A DNA stretch of 64,000 nucleotides from assembly GCF_026672275.1 (NCBI RefSeq), contig NZ_JANQCD010000001.1, forward strand, positions 372,001-436,000. Reading direction: 5' to 3'. This DNA comes from Marinifilum sp. D737. Its GTDB lineage: Bacteria > Bacteroidota > Bacteroidia > Bacteroidales > Marinifilaceae. A program made the position numbers and the translations under genes. The notes below the pieces were generated by a model. It was given only the letters and a program-made list of their open reading frames with translations. It had not been told where the DNA came from and did no database searches. Below are positions 19,101 to 26,202 of this stretch, piece by piece (the stretch's first letter is position 1; the number at the start of each line of letters is the position of its first letter).

Positions 19101-19270
19101 AGTAAAAGCTCGAACCAGCGAGCGTCGTAAACCATTGCTCGAGCTGCGGGAGTTCCAAAATCATTTTCTATGAATGTTGCTGTTCCAATCGAAAATGCAA
19201 ACAGGATAATGAGCACTCCCATCATCTGCATAGAGAATAGAAAATTCAAAAGTTTCTTCATCTGATTCAA
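16196..19270 (-). CDS. ccsBA: System II cytochrome c biogenesis fusion protein CcsBA (ResB-CcsA)
   Basis: A 1024-residue inner-membrane haem exporter and cytochrome c synthetase. The N-terminal ResB/CcsB part has membrane segments in the first 100 residues and again near 425-445, around a large periplasmic region. The CcsA part fills the C-terminal third, with eight or so helices and the haem-handling WWD motif near residues 905-925 (WANESWGRYWGWDPKETWA). Periplasmic histidines next to helices (for example HTAGLAARWY and LHMRF) fit haem ligation. It attaches haem to CXXCH motifs of exported cytochromes. M4 is an alternative start. It diverges from the nrf operon, and a second, split set lies behind nrfA. 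Confidence 0.92.
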   Translation of the reverse strand: MNQMKKLLNFLFSMQMMGVLIILFAFSIGTATFIENDFGTPAARAMVYDARWFELLLLLLTLNLIANIFTYKLYKREKWSIFIFHASFVVIIVGSAFTRYVGYEGNMHIREGQSTNQITTMDAYIDVKLEKNGKTSDVSKKFTLSSVKSDDFNESLSVDDSEVDIQLKTFIPNAQTTLVQDMSGAPVIEMVAVGTAGMNGMQNFTLEYNSHKMVENNLLAFGSNPHPNAIVFDYTDSLRMMSPMPLKELSMMGGDAIPMAAKQWHVVSPRKLYDIGGTKLVIKNFYPAAKFKYVQGQDKNAPTLLVFDIKNGNYQKELIVKGQKDYTGKAEITSIGDVNISIAYGSKIMELPFSLKLNDFQLERYPGSNSPSSFASEVTLIDETKGIKKDYRIYMNNILNHEGYRFFQASYDTDELGTVLSVNHDRLGMTITYFGYFLLMLGMAWSLVNPYSRFKILGRKLRKVKVMAILAFALGGSSLSASAQDLNVVPLEQARNFGEVMIQDNGGRFEPVNTLASEVIRKVTKKGKFKGYPAEQIFLSMIVNPQEWQTVQMIKVGNSELAREIGINGKYGAFKDFVNEMGQYKLSKKVQDAYSKKPAHRSSYDKEIMAVDERINITYMVFTGEFLKIFPDPKDKMGAWYNPTSMVKAPTEDSLFIKKSVVLMSQALNSGNTKTADTYIDGIKKFQKKFGSEVLPSESKQKVEILYNNVNIFKRLFPYYLLIGFFLIIFLVTHILRPNFPIKWVVGIAMVILGVGFLLHTAGLAARWYIAGRAPWSNGFETMTFIAWGCLLAGFIFAKKSKLALAATAVLAGLFLFVAHLSWMNPEVTNLVPVLKSYWLTIHVAIITSSYAFLALATILGMINLTLYILQNNKNKDVIAENVVDLSRISEMTMTIGLYFLTIGTFLGGVWANESWGRYWGWDPKETWALVSILVYSFVLHMRFIPGLKSVYSFNLASIWSYSAILMTYFGVNYYLAGLHSYAKGDPVPIPSWVYYSVAILFALSLIAYFNYKKYNYEPETEEA

Positions 19271-19756
19271 TATATTTTATGAAGTACGCTAGTACTACTG
19301 GTTAGTTTAGAATATTAGTGTATGTAAATTGGATTTCAAGATACGCTTTTCTTTATAAATTAAAAATCGATGCATATCGGTAGATTTAATGAAAAATATA
19401 TGTTTTTATGTCAATATAAAGGTGTAACTTATTGCTTGTTAGATATTATTGAGGAGAATAGGTTATTTATTAAGCAATGATGTGCTTTTTTGTATTACAT
19501 ATTAAATATGTGGTGTGTAAACAGTAATCTTATTTAGATTAAAAATAAATTAAGATGCGAAAGTGTTTTGTTTTTCGTATCAAAATCATCTGAAAGTCAA
19601 TAGTAGAAAAGGATAAAAAGGTATTAAAATTTAAATATAATAAATTTAAATAATCCATTAATCTTGAAATGAATTAATAATTCAATTAGTATTGTATCAA
19701 TATCACTTAATTATTGAATTGAATAAGAGATTTTTAATTTAAAATCTAACCGAACT
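19271..19756. other. AT-rich divergent promoter region of ccsBA and the nrf operon
   Basis: 486 bp without a gene. Features seen are TTTTG-N10-CAAAA near 19566-19585, ATTG-TAT-CAAT near 19692, and inverted TTCAAT/ATTGAA elements further right, all weak. No perfect FNR/CRP-type TTGAT-N4-ATCAA site and no clear TAnnTTTG could be fixed. Confidence 0.4.
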
Positions 19757-21034
19757 ATGAAAAAATTATTTCGCCTATTTCTAGTCCTTTTTCTAGGACT
19801 GGTGCCATCTATAGTAATGGCTCAGCTTACTTTTACCGGAGAAATCAGACCACGTACGGAATATCGTCATGGTTTAAAGTCTCTGTTTAACTCTCCTGAT
19901 GAAGCTGCTTTTTTTACTTCGCAGCGTACACGTTTAAATTTAGGATATACTCAGGAGAAATTCAGAGTAGGACTTTCTGTTCAGGATGTACGTGTCTGGG
20001 GTGATGTTGCTCAATTAAATTTGTCAGACAAGAACCAGTTGATGCTACATGAAGCATGGGGTGAGTTGATCTTTAACAAAAACTTCTCGTTGAAGGTTGG
20101 TCGCCAGGAATTGGTGTACGACGATTCCCGTATTCTGGGTAATGTAGGTTGGGCTCAGCAGGCAAGGAGCCATGATTTGGCCTTATTTAAATTCAAAACT
20201 GATGAGAAGGGGAAGTTTCATGTTGGTTTTGCTGTTAACAATGTAGGTGAAACTACTGTTAGGGTACCTTACATTGGAACCTATAAGCATATGGAATTTG
20301 CCTGGTATAATAGAAAGAGTGAACAGTTTGATTTCAGCTTACTATTTATGAATGTTGGTCGTGAAATTACAGGGTTTGATGGTGATGATGTAGACTTTGA
20401 AGATAATAGTGTTCAGACATTTGGGACACATATGAACTATCGTCCGGGTAAAATCGCTTTGACAGGGTCATTATATGCACAGACTGGGAAGTTCCCTACG
20501 GATAATGATATTAGTGCTTACATGTTCAACTTAGGAATGAAGTTTCCTGTGGCTGACAACTGGAAAGGTAATGTTGGCATTGAAATGCTTTCAGGTACTG
20601 ACTATGATGCAACATCAAAAACTAGGTTGGATGAAGATTATAAATCATTTACTCCGTTATTTGGTACAAATCACAAATTTAATGGTCATATGGATTACTT
20701 CTATGTTGGTAACCATACTGGCAATGTTGGTTTGACTGATATTTATGGCGGACTGAATCATTCAAAGGGACAATGGTCATTTGCTACTGCAATTCACGTG
20801 TTCTCAACCGCTGCTGATCTTTATTTAGGTACTGAAAAGCAAGATAAATACTTAGGAACTGAGCTTGATTTATCTGTAGCGTACAAGTACTCAAAGAGTG
20901 TTTTGGTTAAAGCTGGTTACTCACACATGTTTGCATCGGATTCGATGGAAGCTTTGAAAGGTGGTGACAAAGATGAAACTCAAAACTGGGGATGGGTAAT
21001 GCTTGTATTTAAGCCAAATTTCTTGAAAAAATAA
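19757..21034 (+). CDS. Outer-membrane porin-like protein (alginate-export-like beta barrel) leading the nrf operon
   Basis: A 425-residue protein with a signal peptide cut after about residue 22 (IVMAQ). The rest alternates hydrophobic and polar residues in amphipathic strands, with the start LTFTGEIRPRTEYRHG and LKVGRQELVYDDSRILGNVGW typical of alginate-export-like barrels. The barrel continues to the C-terminus, which ends in a strand (WGWVMLVFKPNF). It lies 30 bp before nrfH and probably forms one transcript with nrfH and nrfA. A role as an outer-membrane channel for nitrite or ammonium is inferred from this position only; binding specificity cannot be read. Confidence 0.72.
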   Translation: MKKLFRLFLVLFLGLVPSIVMAQLTFTGEIRPRTEYRHGLKSLFNSPDEAAFFTSQRTRLNLGYTQEKFRVGLSVQDVRVWGDVAQLNLSDKNQLMLHEAWGELIFNKNFSLKVGRQELVYDDSRILGNVGWAQQARSHDLALFKFKTDEKGKFHVGFAVNNVGETTVRVPYIGTYKHMEFAWYNRKSEQFDFSLLFMNVGREITGFDGDDVDFEDNSVQTFGTHMNYRPGKIALTGSLYAQTGKFPTDNDISAYMFNLGMKFPVADNWKGNVGIEMLSGTDYDATSKTRLDEDYKSFTPLFGTNHKFNGHMDYFYVGNHTGNVGLTDIYGGLNHSKGQWSFATAIHVFSTAADLYLGTEKQDKYLGTELDLSVAYKYSKSVLVKAGYSHMFASDSMEALKGGDKDETQNWGWVMLVFKPNFLKK

Positions 21035-21064
21035 AGAAAACTCCATACATTAAAACTAGTGCTA

Positions 21065-21664
21065 ATGGTAAGATTATTAAAATTTTTAACACCACCTCCA
21101 AAATGGAAGCTTCCGGTTTATGTGTTGCTTGGGATATTCTTTGGGCTAGGTTGCTATGTGCTTTACCTTTCTAAAGCAGCATCTTACTTGTCCGACTCAC
21201 CCGAGACTTGCGTAAATTGTCATGTTATGGCTCCACAGTATGCTACCTGGAACCATAGCTCGCATCGCGAAGTTGCCACGTGTAACGATTGCCACGTTCC
21301 TCACAATAACGTCTTTAATAAGTATTTTTTTAAAGCCAAAGACGGTTTGCGCCATGCAAGTATGTTCGCGTTGAGAATGGAACCAGAGGTAATTTTTATA
21401 CTTGATGAGGGTAAGGAAGTAGTTCACAACAACTGCGTCCGTTGTCACAGTCAACAACTGACTGATCCGAAACTGGCAGCTAAAGTGCCAAACCATGCCC
21501 ACAATACTCAGGATAGAGTTTGTTGGGAATGTCACCGAGAAGTACCGCATGGAAGAGTGAACAGTTTATCTAGTGTTCCAAACGCCCGAGTTCCGCTTCC
21601 TGAAAGTCCGGTGCCTGACTGGTTAAAAGAATACATGAAAGAAACTGAATTAGAAAACGAATAA
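21065..21664 (+). CDS. nrfH: Cytochrome c nitrite reductase small subunit NrfH (NapC/NirT family)
   Basis: About 199 residues from ATG 21065; a GTG two codons upstream at 21059 is possible. One N-terminal membrane anchor (LPVYVLLGIFFGLGCYVLYLS) is followed by four CXXCH haem sites: CVNCH, CNDCH, CVRCH and CWECH, near residues 49, 73, 124 and 153. NrfH takes electrons from menaquinol and passes them to NrfA at the periplasmic face. It is followed by nrfA after 19 bp. The CVNCHVM pattern fits the unusual methionine-ligated first haem of the family. Confidence 0.95.
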   Translation: MVRLLKFLTPPPKWKLPVYVLLGIFFGLGCYVLYLSKAASYLSDSPETCVNCHVMAPQYATWNHSSHREVATCNDCHVPHNNVFNKYFFKAKDGLRHASMFALRMEPEVIFILDEGKEVVHNNCVRCHSQQLTDPKLAAKVPNHAHNTQDRVCWECHREVPHGRVNSLSSVPNARVPLPESPVPDWLKEYMKETELENE

Positions 21665-21683
21665 AACTTAAACTAAATATACT

Positions 21684-23195
21684 ATGAAACCAATACAAGA
21701 ATCTGTAGGCAAAAAACCAATGTTGGGATGGTTGATCTTCCTGGTAACTTTGGTTGTTGTATTCCTACTTGGATTGTTAGCTTCATCTATCATGGAAAGA
21801 AGGGCAGAATCTGTTTATGCCTATACTCCTCAAGTTGAGCACGGTCAGTGGGAACCAAGAAATGAAGTTTGGGGTGAAAATTTCCCAAGAGAATTTGAAT
21901 CATATTATAACACAGCTGATACTACTTTTCGCAGTAAGTATAATGGTGGTGCTATGATTGATATGTTAGAGGTTGATCCTCGTTTAGTTGTTCTTTGGGC
22001 TGGTTATGGTTTTGCAAAAGACTATAATCAAGGTCGCGGTCACTACTATGCTGTAGAAGATTTAAGAAATACATTAAGAACAGGTGGTCCTGTTGATGAT
22101 AAAACAGGTCCTATGCCATCTACTTGTTGGACTTGTAAATCTCCGGATGTACCTCGTTTGATGAATGAAATAGGAGTTGCTGAATATTACGCAGGAAAAT
22201 GGTCTTCGAAAGGACATGAAGTGGTTAACCCAATTGGTTGTGCAGACTGTCATGATTCAGAGACTATGAATTTAAGAATTTCTCGTCCTTATTTGATCGA
22301 AGCATTCGAACGTATGGGTAAGGATATCAATGATGCTACTCACCAGGAAATGCGTTCTTTGGTATGTGCTCAGTGTCACGTTGAGTATTACTTTAACAAG
22401 AATCGTGTTAAAGGATCTGCATTTGTTCAATTACCATGGGATAAAGGAATGGGCGTTGAAGAAATGGAAGAGTACTACGATGAAATGGAATTTAAAGATT
22501 GGACTCACGCATTGAGTAAAGCTCCAATGTTGAAAGCTCAGCATCCAGGATACGAAGTGTACTTGAAAGGTATCCACGCTGATCGTGGTGTTTCTTGTGC
22601 TGACTGTCACATGCCATATAAATCAGAAGGTGGACAGAAATTTACCGATCACCATATCCAATCGCCTTTGAACAATGTTGCTAACTCATGTCAGGTTTGT
22701 CACCGTGAAGAAACTGATAAGTTGATTCAGAATGTTTACACTCGTCAGGATCAGATTATTCACAATAGAGACAAACTGGAAGAATTGTTGGTACGTGCTC
22801 ACGTGGAAGCTAAGAAAGCATGGGATTTAGGTGCAACAGAAGAAGAAATGAAGCCTATATTAATGGGAATTCGTCACGCACAATGGCGTTGGGATTATGC
22901 AGCTGCTTCTCATGGTGGTTCATTCCATGCTCCAACTGAAACAGGTCGTATTATTACAACTGGTGTAGAGCGTGTTCAAGAAGCTCGTATTGCATTGGTT
23001 AGAGTATTCCACAAGTATGGATTTACAGGTGAAGTTCCTTATCCGGATATTACTACTAAGGCGAAAGCTCAGGAGTTTATTGGTTTACCAATGGATAAAT
23101 TGAATAAAGAGAAAGAAACATTCAAGAAGAACTTGGTTCCTGAGTGGGATAAGAAAGCGAAAGAACGCGAAGCCACTTATCAGGTAAAAATGTAA
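21684..23195 (+). CDS. nrfA: Ammonia-forming cytochrome c nitrite reductase NrfA
   Basis: A 503-residue pentahaem enzyme that reduces nitrite to ammonium with six electrons in the periplasm. An uncleaved-looking hydrophobic N-terminus lies at about 14-36. The active-site haem site is the special CXXCK motif, CWTCK at 148-152. Four CXXCH sites follow: 186-190, 228-232, 305-309 and 336-340. The segment around KAQHPGYEVYLKGIHADRGVSCADCH matches the calcium and active-site region of the family. CXXCK needs a dedicated haem lyase in some bacteria, which fits the split ccs pair placed behind this gene. An intrinsic terminator follows 27 bp after the stop. Confidence 0.97.
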   Translation: MKPIQESVGKKPMLGWLIFLVTLVVVFLLGLLASSIMERRAESVYAYTPQVEHGQWEPRNEVWGENFPREFESYYNTADTTFRSKYNGGAMIDMLEVDPRLVVLWAGYGFAKDYNQGRGHYYAVEDLRNTLRTGGPVDDKTGPMPSTCWTCKSPDVPRLMNEIGVAEYYAGKWSSKGHEVVNPIGCADCHDSETMNLRISRPYLIEAFERMGKDINDATHQEMRSLVCAQCHVEYYFNKNRVKGSAFVQLPWDKGMGVEEMEEYYDEMEFKDWTHALSKAPMLKAQHPGYEVYLKGIHADRGVSCADCHMPYKSEGGQKFTDHHIQSPLNNVANSCQVCHREETDKLIQNVYTRQDQIIHNRDKLEELLVRAHVEAKKAWDLGATEEEMKPILMGIRHAQWRWDYAAASHGGSFHAPTETGRIITTGVERVQEARIALVRVFHKYGFTGEVPYPDITTKAKAQEFIGLPMDKLNKEKETFKKNLVPEWDKKAKEREATYQVKM

Positions 23196-23222
23196 TGATT
23201 TACAGTTAAAGTAATAGGTTCT

Positions 23223-23252
23223 ATGCCGTCCTTCATGGGCGGCATATTTTTT
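23223..23252 (+). terminator. Intrinsic terminator after nrfA
   Basis: ATGCCGTCC pairs with GGGCGGCAT (one T-G pair) around loop TTCAT, then ATTTTTT. It lies between nrfA and the split ccs pair, so it may partly uncouple their expression. Confidence 0.75.
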
Positions 23253-23381
23253 AGAATAATATTTACCCAGATGGGAAATGTCGATTCTATATAAGCACTT
23301 TAGGGCTTATTTGTTCTATAAATTGATACGAAATTCTAAAAATTGTTACGATCTTAACGAATCTTGTTTAAATATTGAGAT

Positions 23382-24623
23382 ATGAGTAAGACCACTAAAC
23401 CACTATGGCAAAACCCGTGGGGATATGCTGAAAGTTTTTTAATTGCATTCGGATTATTGCTAATTGGATTCCTATTGGAATTTACCATACAATCTAATTC
23501 AGGAACATCCATCAGGTATCCTATGAATTTAATTTTAGGAGGAGTTTTTTTAACGCTACTCCTGGTGTTTTATCGATTAATAAAGAAATCAAAACTATAC
23601 TTGTTTCTTTCAGGAATACCAGCATCTATTGGTGCAATAAGTGTGTTAACGCTTTTGGTTATTATTATGGGAGTTACTCCTCAGGTGCCAATGCAAGACA
23701 AAAACCTGATAACAAAATTGAGCTTAAATCAGCTTACCACTTCCTGGTCGTTTTTATTTATCAACTTTTACTTACTGGTAATATTGGCATTCGTTATTAT
23801 TCGAAAAAGTTTTCCATTTAAATGGAAGAACTGGGGTTTTGTGTGTAGTCATTTGGGTTTATGGATTACGATTTTTGCAGCAGGTTTAGGTTCTGGAGAT
23901 TTAATGCGCTTAAAAATGGATTTACATGAGAATAAAACCGAATGGAAAGCGTATGACGATAATGGGAATTATTACGAATTGCCACTTGCTATTAAACTGA
24001 ACGATTTTATTATCGACGAATTTAATCCAAAGTTGGCAGTTGTTGAAAATGAAACTGGGAAACTTTATGAACCTACCAAACCATCTATGATCATGGTTGA
24101 GAAAGATTTGACTGCTCAACTGCATGATTGGTCGGTTACAGTGGATGAGTTTTTGCCTTTATCGGGTAGGGCAGGAGAAAAATACCATCCATTACATGAT
24201 TTTGGTGCTGCTCCAGCAGCTAAAGTTAGCGTCAGTACAAATTCGGCAGAAATTCTTACTGGTTGGATTTCTTGTGGCAGTTTTAATCGACCACATGAAT
24301 CTCTTAAATTGAATGATAATTATTCATTGTTGATGACAGTACCGGAACCAAAGAAGTTTTCATCTGAGGTTACCATATATACTCCTGATGGCAAGAAGGA
24401 AGATCAAATTCTTGAAGTAAACAAACCACAAAGTGTAAATGGATGGAAAATTTACCAATTGAGCTACGACGAGAAAATGGGGAAATACTCAAGTCTTAGT
24501 ATAGTAGAAGTAGTAAAAGATCCGTGGCAGATTTATGTGTATATCGGTATTTTCATGATGATGATCGGAGCCATTTACATGTTTTGGAGAGGAAATAAAG
24601 TAAGAATTAACAGTGAGCAGTAA
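23382..24623 (+). CDS. ResB/Ccs1-like cytochrome c biogenesis protein, split NrfI N-terminal half
   Basis: A 413-residue membrane protein resembling the ResB/CcsB half of System II. Five hydrophobic segments lie in the first 180 residues, then a periplasmic domain (about 185-375) and a final membrane segment near 383-402. LTTSWSFLFINFYLLVILAFV and WGFVCSHLGLWITIFAAGLGSGDL are landmarks. In Wolinella the dedicated NrfI fuses this half to CcsA; here the two halves are separate genes. The last residues, INSEQ, come from a heptamer repeat that also ends the LpxL-like gene, so the native C-terminus was probably a few residues different. It follows nrfA by 186 bp containing a terminator. Confidence 0.82.
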   Translation: MSKTTKPLWQNPWGYAESFLIAFGLLLIGFLLEFTIQSNSGTSIRYPMNLILGGVFLTLLLVFYRLIKKSKLYLFLSGIPASIGAISVLTLLVIIMGVTPQVPMQDKNLITKLSLNQLTTSWSFLFINFYLLVILAFVIIRKSFPFKWKNWGFVCSHLGLWITIFAAGLGSGDLMRLKMDLHENKTEWKAYDDNGNYYELPLAIKLNDFIIDEFNPKLAVVENETGKLYEPTKPSMIMVEKDLTAQLHDWSVTVDEFLPLSGRAGEKYHPLHDFGAAPAAKVSVSTNSAEILTGWISCGSFNRPHESLKLNDNYSLLMTVPEPKKFSSEVTIYTPDGKKEDQILEVNKPQSVNGWKIYQLSYDEKMGKYSSLSIVEVVKDPWQIYVYIGIFMMMIGAIYMFWRGNKVRINSEQ

Positions 24624-24653
24624 TATTACTGATAACTGTTTACTGTAAACTGA
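24607..24653. repeat. ACTG-core heptamer array over the ccs1 stop codon
   Basis: CAGT lies at 24611 and 24618, then ACTG at 24628, 24635, 24642 and 24649, each exactly 7 bp apart. The turn between the two orientations is CAGTAAT/ATTACTG, so the array can fold into a hairpin with outer AACAGT/ACTGTT. The first 18 bp (24607-24624) are identical to the reverse strand at 51567-51584. The stop codon of ccs1 lies inside the array. Confidence 0.9.
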
Positions 24654-24658
24654 ATAAG

Positions 24659-25444
24659 ATGATTTGGAACTATTTTTTAATTGCAGCAGGTGTAAGTTCT
24701 GCAAGTTGGATATTATCGGCATTAATTCCTAAAAAAGATATTATCAGGAATTTATTGGTGCTAACAGGAATTCTTAGTATGGCTGTTTATATCGCTTTTT
24801 TATGGAGCAGTTTGGAGCGACCTCCTCTAAGAACTTTAGGAGAAACACGATTGTGGTATTCTTTGTTTATTTCGATAATTGGATTGATTACTTACTTCCG
24901 TTGGCGATACCTTTGGATGCTTTACTATTGCCTGTTTATGTCGCTTCTGTTTTTGTTTATTAATTACTTGCATCCCGAGAATTTCTCGAAGACATTAATG
25001 CCAGCTTTACAAAGTCCCTGGTTTGTTCCACATGTAGTTGTGTACATCATTTCCTATGCATTTTTAGCAGCATCAACATTGGTTGCAATTTATGGATTGT
25101 ACCAAGTAAGGAGAGAAAAATTCGAAGCCAAATACATGCAAATAGCAGATAATTTGGTTTACCTGGGCTTTGCATTCTTAACTTTTGGTCTTTTGTTTGG
25201 AGCTTTGTGGGCCAAAGAAGCCTGGGGACATTATTGGACCTGGGATCCGAAAGAAACCTGGGCATTCATAACCTGGATGGGATATTTGGTATACATCCAT
25301 CGTAGATATCAGAAACCAGGAAAGTATGTTTCTGCTTTGTGGCTTTTAGCACTGGCATTTGTAATACTTCTTGTGTGCTGGTTTGGTGTTAACTATTTGC
25401 CATCGGCTCAGTTTAGCGTACATACCTATAGCATGCAACCTTAA
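24659..25444 (+). CDS. CcsA-like haem exporter, split NrfI C-terminal half
   Basis: A 261-residue membrane protein with about eight helices. It carries the CcsA tryptophan-rich haem motif, WAKEAWGHYWTWDPKETWA, near residues 184-202. Conserved histidines appear before the WWD helix (WFVPHVVVYIISYAFLA) and after it (SVHTYSMQP). It moves haem across the inner membrane and presents it for attachment, working with the ResB-like protein just upstream. The 35-bp gap to that gene is filled by a heptamer repeat with a hairpin, unusual inside an operon. It is shorter than free-standing CcsA proteins of 300 or more residues. A terminator hairpin lies 115 bp beyond the stop. Confidence 0.85.
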   Translation: MIWNYFLIAAGVSSASWILSALIPKKDIIRNLLVLTGILSMAVYIAFLWSSLERPPLRTLGETRLWYSLFISIIGLITYFRWRYLWMLYYCLFMSLLFLFINYLHPENFSKTLMPALQSPWFVPHVVVYIISYAFLAASTLVAIYGLYQVRREKFEAKYMQIADNLVYLGFAFLTFGLLFGALWAKEAWGHYWTWDPKETWAFITWMGYLVYIHRRYQKPGKYVSALWLLALAFVILLVCWFGVNYLPSAQFSVHTYSMQP

Positions 25445-25559
25445 AGTAAATTATTAGCGGTCATTGGTTTGAGGAACAACCATAGGTACTAATGTGAGAC
25501 TGCCACAATGATGAGTATGAAAGTAAAATTGTATAAGAGATTGTACTATATATAAAAAT

Positions 25560-25585
25560 GCCAGTTCGAAAGAACTGGCGTTTTG
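25560..25585. terminator. Bidirectional terminator between ccsA and the DUF5684 gene
   Basis: GCCAGTTC/GAACTGGC with a GAAA tetraloop, flanked by AAAAAT on the left and GTTTTGT on the right, so it can stop both convergent transcripts. Confidence 0.75.
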
Positions 25586-25602
25586 TATTATAAATAGATT
25601 GT

Positions 25603-25953
25603 TTATTCTTGTTTAATACCTGCAGGACCTTGGTAGGTTGCATCTCCTAAGCCTAGAATTGGATAGAAAATAAATGGTAGGAAAATCAACCCAAAGGTAA
25701 ATCCTGTACCTTTCCCAAAGCTTTTAGACAAAAGATGAATCATTCTAATGGCAATTATAATATTAACAATTGGAACAAAAATCAATAGTAATAACCACCA
25801 CCAAGGTTTTCCGATGATTCTTAGCCATACTATTGTACTGTAAATTGGAATAATGCAGGCCCAACCAGGTTGGTTTGCCTTTTCATAGGTTTTCCATGCC
25901 GAAACAATCATTAATACTATCAATCCCAAATAAAAAAGTAATCCTATTGTCAT
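25603..25953 (-). CDS. DUF5684-like small membrane protein
   Basis: A 116-residue protein with three hydrophobic segments: 1-19, about 50-72 (PWWWLLLLIFVPIVNIIIAI) and about 84-100. The motif QPGWACIIPIYSTIVWLRIIGKPWWW, described here by its key residues GW, PIY and the Trp triplet, is typical of DUF5684 proteins, which also occur next to or fused with signal peptidase I in Bacteroidota. No catalytic residues are visible. No signal peptidase gene is adjacent, so its role here is unknown. The upstream 140 bp contain a GC-richer tract (about 25990-26045) that shows no gene. Confidence 0.7.
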   Translation of the reverse strand: MTIGLLFYLGLIVLMIVSAWKTYEKANQPGWACIIPIYSTIVWLRIIGKPWWWLLLLIFVPIVNIIIAIRMIHLLSKSFGKGTGFTFGLIFLPFIFYPILGLGDATYQGPAGIKQE

Positions 25954-26141
25954 TATTTTAATCCTATTATTCTCCTACTCGTATGGCTTTTCGGATGCGC
26001 CCCGTTTATGGTTTCTGGACTCCATTAGAAATTTGCAGGCGCGAAATTAACAAATTAAATTATTATGCTTGTTTATTTTGTAGTTATTTTTAGAAGAAGT
26101 GTTGTATTTATTGATGTTTAGCGATTTATAATAGTAAACAA

Positions 26142-26175
26142 AAACGCCGATTCAAAAGAACCGGCGTTTTTTATG
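26142..26175. terminator. Terminator after alaS
   Basis: AACGCCG pairs with CGGCGTT around a 12-base loop. A-run on the left and T-run on the right allow termination from both sides; for alaS, the leftward reading gives a T-run of five. Confidence 0.75.
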
Positions 26176-26202
26176 CTTGTAGCTTGCGATTTGAAGCTTT
26201 TA

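Noticed and set aside
19566-19710. FNR/CRP-type operator upstream of the nrf operon
   Set aside because: TTTTG-N10-CAAAA and ATTG-TAT-CAAT were seen, but neither has the spacing and core of an FNR site, and such dyads are expected by chance in DNA this AT-rich.
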